From Flavobacteriia bacterium (lineage in GTDB: Bacteria > Bacteroidota > Bacteroidia > Flavobacteriales > Flavobacteriaceae), in assembly GCA_011330545.1 (NCBI GenBank), contig DRQI01000172.1:1-12044 (forward strand): a DNA stretch of 12,044 nucleotides, in the 5' to 3' direction. Below, one piece after another: positions 1 to 6,801 of this stretch (positions within the stretch are counted from its first letter, which is position 1; the number at the start of each line of letters is the position of its first letter). The notes beneath the pieces were generated by a model. It was not told where the DNA came from. It did not search any database and saw nothing but the letters and a program-made list of their open reading frames with translations. The position numbers and the translations under genes were made by a program.

Positions 1-39
1 ACCGCCAATAGCGCTGTACCCGAAGAACAACTACAATGA
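1..39 (+). CDS. C-terminal end of an unidentified upstream gene (partial)
   Basis: Reading from base 1 gives an open frame of 12 codons (TANSAVPEEQLQ) ending in TGA at 37-39. That stop overlaps the ATG at 36 of the next gene in the classic ATGA arrangement, which argues that this is the true end of a coding sequence translationally coupled to the crotonase gene. Too little protein is visible to name a family. The call rests only on the open frame and the overlap. Confidence 0.55.
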   Translation, partial: TANSAVPEEQLQ

Positions 40-791
40 GCAACGGAACCGTATTAACCAGTATCAGAAAGAATATTGCCACGATAACATTTTATCATCC
101 GGCAAGTAATTCTTTGCCAACATTATTACTCAATAGATTAATAGAAAACATCAATCGGGTAGGTTCTGATGATACCATCAATGTTATTATTTTACAAAGC
201 GAAGGTGAAAAAACATTTTGTGCAGGTGCTTCGTTTGACGAATTGTTGGCTATTTCAAATGTAGAAGAAGGAAAACAGTTTTTTTTAGGTTTTGCCAATC
301 TAATCAATACCATGCGTACATGCCCTAAACTAATTATTGGCAGGGTTCAGGGCAAGGCTGTGGGCGGCGGGGTTGGCATTATTGCAGCCACCGATTATTG
401 CTTTGCAACAGAAAATGCCGATATTAAACTCTCAGAGCTAACCATTGGTATTGGGCCTTTTGTGATAGCGCCCGCGGTAACACGTAAAATGGGCATTGCC
501 GCTTTTGGCCAATTAACAATAGATGCTACCCATTGGCATACTGCCTATTGGGCAAAAGACAAAGGCCTGTTTTCTACAGTTTTTGAAACTACTAGAGAAA
601 TGGATGAATATGTGGCCATCTTAGCTAAAAAATTGGCAGATTATAATCCTAAAGCCTTAATAGAACTAAAAAAAATACTTTGGCAAGGTACTGAACATTG
701 GGATAAACTGCTAGTAGAAAGAGCCGCTATAAGTGGCCAATTGGTACTCTCGGAAGCTACAAAAAAAGCACTGCAAAAATTTAAAAAATGA
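36..791 (+). CDS. Enoyl-CoA hydratase/isomerase (crotonase) family protein, LiuC/PaaF-like
   Basis: This is a 251-residue cytoplasmic crotonase-fold protein, the usual length for the family, which hydrates or isomerises acyl-CoA thioesters. The N-terminal oxyanion-hole motif is seen at FCAGASFDEL (61-70). The second backbone-NH motif and CoA-site helix is GKAVGGGVGIIAATD (106-120). The acid/base segment LSELTIGIGPFVIAP (132-146) keeps one catalytic Glu (E134), while the position of the other crotonase Glu (rat E144) is Gly (G114). The SEL..GIGPFVIAP pattern resembles methylglutaconyl-CoA hydratase (LiuC) of leucine degradation and PaaF/PaaG-like enzymes, but substrate cannot be assigned from sequence alone. 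The ATG overlaps the upstream stop and the gene's own TGA overlaps the next ATG, so it sits in the middle of a coupled three-gene unit. Confidence 0.9.
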   Translation: MSNGTVLTSIRKNIATITFYHPASNSLPTLLLNRLIENINRVGSDDTINVIILQSEGEKTFCAGASFDELLAISNVEEGKQFFLGFANLINTMRTCPKLIIGRVQGKAVGGGVGIIAATDYCFATENADIKLSELTIGIGPFVIAPAVTRKMGIAAFGQLTIDATHWHTAYWAKDKGLFSTVFETTREMDEYVAILAKKLADYNPKALIELKKILWQGTEHWDKLLVERAAISGQLVLSEATKKALQKFKK

Positions 792-973
792 ACCTGATTT
801 CACTCTTATTATTTCTTCAAGTTGAAGATATCAACGAAAAAATTAAGAATGCCCCGGATGGCCGCTATGGAATAGGAGTGGTTATCGGTAGTTTATTGCC
901 TTTTGTAATCATTGTAGCCATCGCCTATATTGTCTATTACATAATGAAAAATCGTAAAGATATAGAAGATTAA
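788..973 (+). CDS. Small single-span membrane protein of unknown function
   Basis: This is a 61-residue protein whose ATG (788) overlaps the crotonase stop (TGA 789-791), so expression is probably coupled. It has a short hydrophobic N-terminus (MNLISLLLFLQ), a polar stretch (VEDINEKIKNAPDGRYG, 12-28), one strong transmembrane segment (about 30-53, GVVIGSLLPFV through YYIM) and a charged tail (KNRKDIED). The N-terminal segment could be a weak second membrane contact or signal-like stretch. I do not recognise a named family. The overlap, membrane-protein composition and charged ends make it a real gene rather than chance. Its partner may be the crotonase or the unseen upstream protein. Confidence 0.75.
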   Translation: MNLISLLLFLQVEDINEKIKNAPDGRYGIGVVIGSLLPFVIIVAIAYIVYYIMKNRKDIED

Positions 974-992
974 TACCATGTTGCCACAACCG

Positions 993-1048
993 TTTTTAGT
1001 GGGTTCATTCTTAAAATGTAAGGAATAATTCATATCTTCCACTAAAAA
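993..1048. repeat. Nested inverted repeat in the gap before the DUF1330 gene
   Basis: A perfect 10-bp inverted repeat pairs TTTTTAGTGG (993-1002) with CCACTAAAAA (1039-1048). Inside it a second stem pairs ATTCTTA (1007-1013) with TAA-GGAAT (1019-1026), with one bulged G at 1022 and a 5-nt loop. The structure occupies most of the 97-bp gap between the small membrane protein and the DUF1330 gene. No T-tract follows directly on either strand that would make it a standard intrinsic terminator. It could be a weak terminator, an mRNA leader structure or an operator. Confidence 0.5.
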
Positions 1049-1070
1049 TATTCATATTAATTTTTATTCC

Positions 1071-1463
1071 ATGCATCTAACTCAAGTACACCCGTCACAA
1101 GAACAATTGGCTGAATTAATGGCCTATCCTAAAAATACACCGGTAGTGATGGTAAATATTCTCAAATTTAAAGCGCGTACTGGTAATGGCGACGAAACCG
1201 GGCAAGAAGCCTATGCCCGCTATTTTAAAAATGTACAGCCCTTTGTGGCTAAAGCCAACGCTAAATTAATTTGGAAAGGCGGGGTTGCTACTACGGTTAT
1301 TGGCGATTCTAAAAATCAACCTGATATACTATTTTTAGTAGAATATCCTTCGGTAGATCATTTTTTAGGAATGGTTACAGATGCTGAATATCAAAAAGTA
1401 GCAAAAGATAGGGTCGTTGCGTTAGAATATGGCGGACTCATCGCTTGCCAAACTGCCGAGTAA
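1071..1463 (+). CDS. DUF1330 domain-containing protein
   Basis: This is a 130-residue cytoplasmic protein with the features of the DUF1330 family, which has a dimeric alpha/beta-barrel (ferredoxin-like) fold. A first beta-strand motif PVVMVNILKFK lies at 24-34. Next comes a helix with EAYARYFKNVQPFV (46-59), then LIWKGGVATTVIGD (66-79). The C-terminal block runs ILFLVEYPSVDHFLGMV (86-102) then DAEYQKVAKDRVVALEYGG (104-122). No enzymatic activity is established for the family. Its TAA (1461-1463) shares its last base with the ATG of the molybdopterin oxidoreductase, so the two proteins are translationally coupled and probably act in the same process. The start at 1071 gives a complete domain and no better upstream start is seen. 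Confidence 0.88.
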   Translation: MHLTQVHPSQEQLAELMAYPKNTPVVMVNILKFKARTGNGDETGQEAYARYFKNVQPFVAKANAKLIWKGGVATTVIGDSKNQPDILFLVEYPSVDHFLGMVTDAEYQKVAKDRVVALEYGGLIACQTAE

Positions 1464-3562
1464 TGAAAAATGTACAAACACATTTCCGCACTTGCAACCT
1501 TTGTGAAGCAATGTGTGGTTTAGAAATAAAATATACCGGCACCACCATATTGTCTATTAAAGGCGATAAAAAAGATTCTTTAAGCAGAGGCCATATTTGC
1601 CCCAAAGCTACCGCATTAGAAGATTTATATCACGATAAAGACCGGTTGAAAACCCCTCTCAAAAAAACTCCCAACGGATGGCAAAAAATTTCGTGGCAAG
1701 AAGCCTTTGACGAAGTGGCAGAGAAAATAATAGCCATTCAAAAAAAATACGGCAAAAATGCAGTGGGTTCTTATCGTGGCAACCCTACAGTACACAATAT
1801 CGGATTGATGCTTTTCGGTGCTCCTTTTATGCAGAGCTTGGGTTCCAATCAGAAATATACCGCTACTTCTGTTGACCAATTACCGCATCATTTTGCTGCC
1901 TTAATGATGTTTGGGCATTATATGCTATTCCCTATTCCTGATATAGACCGTACCGATTTTATGCTTATAATGGGGGGAAATCCTGCTGTTTCTAATGGGA
2001 GCATTATGACAGCTCCTGATTTTTCAAACCGTTTGAAAGCCATAAAAAAACGTGGAGGGCAAGTTGTGGTAGTAGACCCTCGGTTTACAGAAACTTCAAA
2101 AATTGCCAACCAACATTATTACATACATCCCGGTACCGATGCGTTTTTATTATTAGCCCTTATACACGTTATTTTTAAAGAAAACTTGACTTCAAAAGGC
2201 CATTTAGAAAGCCACTTGAAAGGTTGGGAAAAGATAAAAGCACTAGCAAAAGAATACCCGCCCGAAAAAATAACTGAAATTACAGGCATCACTACCGATG
2301 CCATTGTTCAACTGGCACGGCAGTTCGCTACTTCAAAAACAGCGGTTTGTTATGGCAGGTTAGGGCTCTCAACGCAAGAGTTTGGGAGTTTATGCCAATG
2401 GTTGGTAAATGTGTTAAACTGTATTACGGGTAATTTAGATACCGAAGGCGGTGCCCTTTTTACATTGCCGGCTATTGATATTGTAGGCATGTCTAAAATG
2501 ACAGGCAAAACCGGTAGTTTTAACAGGCGGCAAAGTAGGGTACGCCACTTGCCGGAATTTACCGGAGAATTTCCGGTAGCTACCTTAGCGGATGAAATTG
2601 TAACGCCGGGCGAAAATCAAATCAAGGCGATGATAACCATTGCAGGAAACCCTGTGTTGTCAACACCCGATGGCAAACGGCTTGAAAAAGCACTCGACTC
2701 TTTAGAATTTATGGTGGCCATTGATATTTACCTCAATGAAACCACCAAGTATGCCGATATTATTTTACCCACTACCACCGGCTTAGAAACACCGTTATAC
2801 GATTTGGTTTTTCACCAATTTGCTATCAAAAATACCGCCAAATATTCGGAAGCCTTATTTGAAAAAACCGAAGAACAACGCCATGATTGGGAAATATTAA
2901 AAGAACTAACTTCCCGGTTAAGCGGACAGGAAAATCCGATGGATTTGGAGCAAACACTCAACTATATGTTACAGTTTAGTGTATATAAAAACCCGAAATT
3001 ATCAGTTGCCGAATTGAAAAATCACCCACATGGTATTGATTTCGGCTCACTCAAACCCCAATTGCCCGAACGGTTATTTACGAGCGATAAAAACATTGAA
3101 TTGGCACATGAGTTGTTTATTAAAGATTTAGAACGCTTAAATGCAAAATTGCAATTACAAAAAACACCTGAAAACTATCCTTTTGCATTGATTGGCAGAA
3201 GGCATTTACGATCTAACAATTCATGGATGCACAATAGCAAACGATTGGTAAAAGGCAAAGAACGCTGTACCTTATTGATACATTCAGAAGATGCAACTAA
3301 ACTTGGCTTTACAAACAAACAGGTAGTTACCGTAACTTCTGAGGTAGGGCAGGTACGGTTGCCTATTGAAATTACCGATGCCATCATGCAAGGCGTGGTG
3401 AGTATTCCCCACGGATGGGGGCATCATAGAAAAGGTATGGGTATTTCTATCGCTCAGCAACATGCGGGAGTGAGTTTGAATGACCTTACCAATCCGATGC
3501 GCTTGGATACCCTGACGGGCAATGCCGATTTTAGCGGAACACGCGTAAGGATTGAAGCTTAA
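1463..3562 (+). CDS. Molybdopterin (bis-MGD) oxidoreductase, [4Fe-4S]-containing, substrate unknown
   Basis: This is a 699-residue catalytic subunit of the DMSO reductase/formate dehydrogenase superfamily. The N-terminal cluster site is C11-x2-C14-x3-C18-x27-C46, followed by K48 (CPKA), the usual lysine for electron transfer between the cluster and the pterin. Pterin-binding signatures follow: MGGNP at about 170-174, DPRFTETS (205-212) and HPGTD (222-226). The C-terminal molydopterin-dinucleotide-binding barrel covers roughly 580-699, with GRRHLRSNNSWMHNS and SIPHGWGHH visible. At the Mo-ligand position, SVDQLPHH (136-143) places Asp138 where formate dehydrogenases have Cys/Sec (SVCHGP). There is no Tat or Sec signal, so the enzyme is probably cytoplasmic, and no ferredoxin, quinone or membrane subunit is encoded nearby. 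I chose ATG 1463 (TAATG overlap with DUF1330) over an in-frame TTG at 1445. Reaction and electron partner are unknown. Confidence 0.9.
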   Translation: MKNVQTHFRTCNLCEAMCGLEIKYTGTTILSIKGDKKDSLSRGHICPKATALEDLYHDKDRLKTPLKKTPNGWQKISWQEAFDEVAEKIIAIQKKYGKNAVGSYRGNPTVHNIGLMLFGAPFMQSLGSNQKYTATSVDQLPHHFAALMMFGHYMLFPIPDIDRTDFMLIMGGNPAVSNGSIMTAPDFSNRLKAIKKRGGQVVVVDPRFTETSKIANQHYYIHPGTDAFLLLALIHVIFKENLTSKGHLESHLKGWEKIKALAKEYPPEKITEITGITTDAIVQLARQFATSKTAVCYGRLGLSTQEFGSLCQWLVNVLNCITGNLDTEGGALFTLPAIDIVGMSKMTGKTGSFNRRQSRVRHLPEFTGEFPVATLADEIVTPGENQIKAMITIAGNPVLSTPDGKRLEKALDSLEFMVAIDIYLNETTKYADIILPTTTGLETPLYDLVFHQFAIKNTAKYSEALFEKTEEQRHDWEILKELTSRLSGQENPMDLEQTLNYMLQFSVYKNPKLSVAELKNHPHGIDFGSLKPQLPERLFTSDKNIELAHELFIKDLERLNAKLQLQKTPENYPFALIGRRHLRSNNSWMHNSKRLVKGKERCTLLIHSEDATKLGFTNKQVVTVTSEVGQVRLPIEITDAIMQGVVSIPHGWGHHRKGMGISIAQQHAGVSLNDLTNPMRLDTLTGNADFSGTRVRIEA

Positions 3563-3581
3563 AAAAAATAATTGAGTTGAA

Positions 3582-6386
3582 CTATTTGCGCATCAATTCA
3601 CTCGGGTTGATACCAAACCTACTCTTAAATTTTTCACTAAAATAAGACGAGCTTGTAATCCCGACAGCATATTGTACCTCACTAATGGTTTTAAATTTTT
3701 TATTTTCAATGAGTTTGTAAGCCTCCCTTAGTTTGATTTCTTGAATAAATCGCACAGTTGAAAGCCCGGTATGCCTATTTAAAATCCTAGATAATTGCCG
3801 TTGGCTATAATTCATTTGTGCGGCAAGATCTTCAACTTTAAAATTTTCATTGGAAAGGTTGTCTAAGACTACTTTTTCAATCTCTTTTAATAATTTTTCA
3901 ACGTGGGTGTCGGTATTGTTTTCAGAAACGTTATCGGGTGTGGCAATAGATAGTTTTAAATTGGTATTGTTTTTTAAAAGGTTATTAATCCTAATAATCA
4001 ACTCTTCTTTATTAAAAGGTTTGGTAATATAATCGTCAATACCTATTGAAAATCCTTTTGTTTTATCTTCAGAAAGCGATTTGGCAGTAATTAAAATAAA
4101 CGGAACCGTAGTATATTCGGGTAGCGATTTTAGCAATTTTCTAAACTCATAACCATCAATTTTGGGCATCATAATGTCTGAAGCTATCAAATCAAAAGAT
4201 TGTTTTTTTGCCAATTCAATGCCTTCTAATCCGTTAAAGGCAAAACTACAATTATAAAAAGGGCTCAATATTCTTTTTAGGTAATTACTCATTTCAATAT
4301 TATCTTCTACTATCAATATTGAGGGTTTGTTAGCATTGGTAACTGCGGTGTCAATAGCTTCTTTTTCGGTATGTAATAGATTGTCTTTATTTTTAGTTGA
4401 AATAACTTCGTTACTTTGGGCAAGTACTCCGTTTGTAGAAAGAGGCATCGTAAATGTAAAAGTACTGCCTTGGTTAACTTTACTTTTTACCGTAATATTT
4501 CCCCCTAAAAACTGTGCAAAATCTTTGGCCAATAAAAGTCCGATACCAATGCCTCCTATCGCTTTGTTATTTTTCGATTGATAAAAACGCGAAAAAATAC
4601 GCTCTTGGTCTTCGGCATCAATTCCCATTCCGAAATCTATTACTTTCACTATTAATTGATGCTCATTAACCGTTGCCTCTACCATAACTTTAGAATTACT
4701 ATCAGAAAATTTAATGGCATTTGAAATGAGGTTCGACAATATTTTTTCAACTTTATCGGCATCAGTTTTTACAATATAGTCATTGGGAATAGTAGAGCTG
4801 TAAACCAATTTGATATTCCGGGCATTGGCAATGATTTCAAAAGACAGCAACAATTGTTTTAAACAATCATTTAATGGTACAGAGACAATATTTTTAGACA
4901 TTTTAAGGTCTTCAAATTTCAGTAAATTCAATATTTCATCGGCATCAAATATTACTTTTTTACTATTTACGAGCGCATTGTCGATGTATTCTTTTACCTT
5001 CGGATTGTCTTTTGTTTCTTCATCTATCAAGTTGAGATATCCGTTAATCAGCGTAAGCGGTGTTCTTATTTCGTGTGATATATTTTCTAAAAAAGTAGTC
5101 CGCATTTGATTAAAATCACGCTCTTTTTCAAAAGCATTTTCTACATCCTTTTTTCTGATTTTTTGCGAGTTAAACCGCCATTGTATCAATAGTAGTGCAA
5201 GGAATGCCGCCACGCCTCCGTAAAGAATAATGACTTTTTTTTCATTGGCTTGTTTTTCAATAACCAATTGCTGTTTGATAATTTCTTTTTCTTTTTCTTT
5301 GGTTTCAAATTTCTTTCCATATTCGGCAAACAGGCTGTAATTGTTGTGTTTTAACAGTGAATCTGTAATGAACATTCTTTTCTCGGTATATTGTAATGCC
5401 TTGTCTAAATCGCCATAATTTTTATAAACTTGAGCTATCAATTTGTACTTATCAATATATATGGGCCTGATATCTTTTTCAGAAAAATTTGCCAGCAGGG
5501 TATCTAAATACTTTTTGGCTTCCTTATGCCTTTGCAATTTAGATAAGGTATTGATTACTTCTATATAAGCGTCTGAAGATTTTACACTGGCTTTTTTGTT
5601 GTATGATAATGCTTTCTTAAAATTCTGAAGGGCCGAATTGTATTGCGCGTGTTTATAATACACCCTGCCTTTGTACAAAAGCGCTAATGAAATATAATTG
5701 TTAAATCTGCTTTGAACCGCTCGTTGCAACGCTAAATTAGCGTATTTCAACGCTTCTTCTTTAGTGTCGGCTACCAACGATAATTTCATGTATAAATAAA
5801 TATAATCAGAATCTTCCTGCAAGGGGTCTTTAAATTCTTCTACAGAATCATAAACGTCTTTTGCTTTGAACATCAGTGTTTTTGCAATTTCAAATTCACC
5901 CATAAGGTAATAGTTTAAAGCAATATTTTGATAGATTAGTGAAATACTTATGGGTTCTTTTTCCGCTTGGGCTAACTTTAGTGCCTTATTGTAATATTCT
6001 GTTGACAGTTGATATTGTTTTTCGCTAAATTTTATGATTCCGTACATATTATAAGAAAGAAACTGATAATAAGAATCGTTTAGTTTATTGGCATATTGAA
6101 GGCATGTATCGATATATTTTTCACAATTGCTAAAATCATTCTTCATCTTATAGACATAAGCAAAAGCATCATAACTAATCATTATTGCCTGTTCTTCGCC
6201 AATTTTTTTTGCATAGAAAAGTGATTTTTTTGCGTGATAAAGGGCAGTATCGGTGTTTTGTGATGCGAAAGCCCTGTCAACGTTGTAGATGACCTTATCT
6301 TTTAAGTCTTCTTTCGACAAATGGGGTTCGTTCTGAGCAATAATAGTAATAGAAAATAGGAATGTTACATTAAAAAGAAGTTTCAT
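3582..6386 (-). CDS. Hybrid two-component system protein: TPR sensor, histidine kinase, receiver, AraC-type regulator
   Basis: This 934-residue one-protein phosphorelay starts at ATG 6386; an in-frame TTG at 6398 would put four residues before the signal peptide. In order it has a signal peptide (1-18, MKLLFNVTFLFSITIIAQ), then tetratricopeptide repeats over about 65-345 (for example YNMYGIIKFSEKQYQLSTEYY). A charged coiled-coil-like stretch (360-384) precedes one transmembrane helix (385-402). The HisKA box SHEIRTP has H438, and the HATPase domain has NLISNAIKF, DFGMGI and GGIGIGL. The receiver has ED at 694-695, the phospho-acceptor D737 in SDIMMPKIDG and K789 in TKPF. It ends in an AraC/HTH_18 DNA-binding domain (about 835-934, ending GINPSELMRK). 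The TPRs are predicted periplasmic, replacing the beta-propeller of many Bacteroidota hybrid systems. The protein should bind DNA directly from the membrane. It is divergent from the DUF3179-glpFKD cluster, its likeliest target. Confidence 0.93.
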   Translation of the reverse strand: MKLLFNVTFLFSITIIAQNEPHLSKEDLKDKVIYNVDRAFASQNTDTALYHAKKSLFYAKKIGEEQAIMISYDAFAYVYKMKNDFSNCEKYIDTCLQYANKLNDSYYQFLSYNMYGIIKFSEKQYQLSTEYYNKALKLAQAEKEPISISLIYQNIALNYYLMGEFEIAKTLMFKAKDVYDSVEEFKDPLQEDSDYIYLYMKLSLVADTKEEALKYANLALQRAVQSRFNNYISLALLYKGRVYYKHAQYNSALQNFKKALSYNKKASVKSSDAYIEVINTLSKLQRHKEAKKYLDTLLANFSEKDIRPIYIDKYKLIAQVYKNYGDLDKALQYTEKRMFITDSLLKHNNYSLFAEYGKKFETKEKEKEIIKQQLVIEKQANEKKVIILYGGVAAFLALLLIQWRFNSQKIRKKDVENAFEKERDFNQMRTTFLENISHEIRTPLTLINGYLNLIDEETKDNPKVKEYIDNALVNSKKVIFDADEILNLLKFEDLKMSKNIVSVPLNDCLKQLLLSFEIIANARNIKLVYSSTIPNDYIVKTDADKVEKILSNLISNAIKFSDSNSKVMVEATVNEHQLIVKVIDFGMGIDAEDQERIFSRFYQSKNNKAIGGIGIGLLLAKDFAQFLGGNITVKSKVNQGSTFTFTMPLSTNGVLAQSNEVISTKNKDNLLHTEKEAIDTAVTNANKPSILIVEDNIEMSNYLKRILSPFYNCSFAFNGLEGIELAKKQSFDLIASDIMMPKIDGYEFRKLLKSLPEYTTVPFILITAKSLSEDKTKGFSIGIDDYITKPFNKEELIIRINNLLKNNTNLKLSIATPDNVSENNTDTHVEKLLKEIEKVVLDNLSNENFKVEDLAAQMNYSQRQLSRILNRHTGLSTVRFIQEIKLREAYKLIENKKFKTISEVQYAVGITSSSYFSEKFKSRFGINPSELMRK

Positions 6387-6426
6387 ACGAAAAACCAAAT
6401 CGTCAATTTTTAGATATCTATAATTT

Positions 6427-6434
6427 CAAATGTA
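6427..6434 (-). promoter_or_regulatory. Candidate -7 promoter element for the hybrid kinase gene
   Basis: On the minus strand this reads TACATTTG, an exact match to the Bacteroidota sigma-ABfr -7 consensus TAnnTTTG. Transcription would start a few bases downstream, giving a leader of roughly 30-40 nt before the ATG at 6386. A good -33 TTTG is not obvious; a TTTTA-type match lies about 23 nt upstream. The call rests on motif and distance only. Confidence 0.45.
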
Positions 6435-6519
6435 GCGATTAAAAATAGAATGAGCCTAAAATGTCTAACTAACGCAATAAATTGTCCGATTACAGAAAGT
6501 AAAAAAGTAGTACTATACA

Positions 6520-6527
6520 TATATTTG
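6520..6527 (+). promoter_or_regulatory. Candidate -7 promoter element for the DUF3179-glp cluster
   Basis: TATATTTG matches the Bacteroidota -7 consensus TAnnTTTG on the plus strand. No -33 TTG/TTTG is found at the usual 17-23-nt spacing. If used, it would give a leader of about 265 nt containing the 6617-6706 inverted repeat. A weaker alternative, TAAATTTT at 6738-6745, lies downstream of the repeat and would leave a leader of about 50 nt. I cannot choose between them. Confidence 0.25.
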
Positions 6528-6616
6528 CTACACCAAAAACAATGTGCTAACCATCTTCATGTAATTATTTGACAGCTCATATAATTGCTATGAAAAAGGA
6601 AAATTACCAAATTTAG

Positions 6617-6706
6617 GGAGTAGATTGTTATGAATCTCTAGGAGAGAAAATTTAAGTAAAGCGATATTCTTTTCTTTCTCTCCTTCTCTCCTAGATTCAT
6701 TACTCC
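6617..6706. repeat. Long imperfect inverted repeat upstream of the DUF3179-glp cluster
   Basis: The left arm consists of GGAGTA (6617-6622), ATGAATCT (6630-6637) and AGGAGAGAA (6640-6648). It is matched by the complement of the right arm 6684-6706 (TTCTCTCCT, AGATTCAT, TACTCC), giving 23 pairs. The left arm has insertions of 7 and 2 nt, and the spacer is about 35 nt. The right arm also contains TCTCTCC twice (within 6677-6691). It could be a dyad operator for the adjacent AraC-type regulator, a structured mRNA leader or a decayed small transposable element. Confidence 0.55.
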
Positions 6707-6801
6707 GCTAGTTCTCCCCAAAAGTACCGCTTAGGTTTAAATTTTTATAGTTACTGAAAGCATCACAAGGTTTCTTCGACAAAAGATACTAAACCCATAG
6801 T

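Larger units (their letters stand above)
6387..6801. other. Divergent intergenic region between the hybrid kinase and the DUF3179-glp cluster
   Basis: About 415 bp without a convincing gene. It contains a promoter-like site for the minus-strand kinase gene (6427-6434), a plus-strand TATATTTG box at 6520-6527 and a weaker TAAATTTT at 6738-6745. It also contains a long imperfect inverted repeat at 6617-6706. The region is AT-rich except for the pyrimidine/purine tracts in the repeat. Its only small frame starting with ATG (6590-6616) encodes eight residues and is not supported as a leader peptide. Confidence 0.7.

Noticed and set aside
1445..1462. TTG start that would extend the molybdopterin oxidoreductase by six residues
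   Set aside because: The ATG at 1463 overlaps the DUF1330 stop as TAATG, the usual coupling arrangement, and the extra residues add nothing to the domain.
4810..5109. 99-codon plus-strand open frame inside the kinase gene
   Set aside because: It lies entirely antisense to the conserved HisKA/HATPase coding region and shows no family features, so it is a coding shadow.
6387..6398. TTG start four codons upstream of the hybrid kinase ATG
   Set aside because: The ATG at 6386 begins a well-formed signal peptide (MKLLFNVTF...), so the upstream TTG is not needed.
6569..6585. TTGACA followed by TATAAT resembling a sigma-70 promoter
   Set aside because: The two hexamers are only 5 nt apart instead of about 17, and Bacteroidota use a different consensus.
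6590..6616. Eight-codon frame (MKKENYQI) as a possible leader peptide
   Set aside because: It is too short, has no ribosome-binding signal and no codon bias pointing to attenuation.
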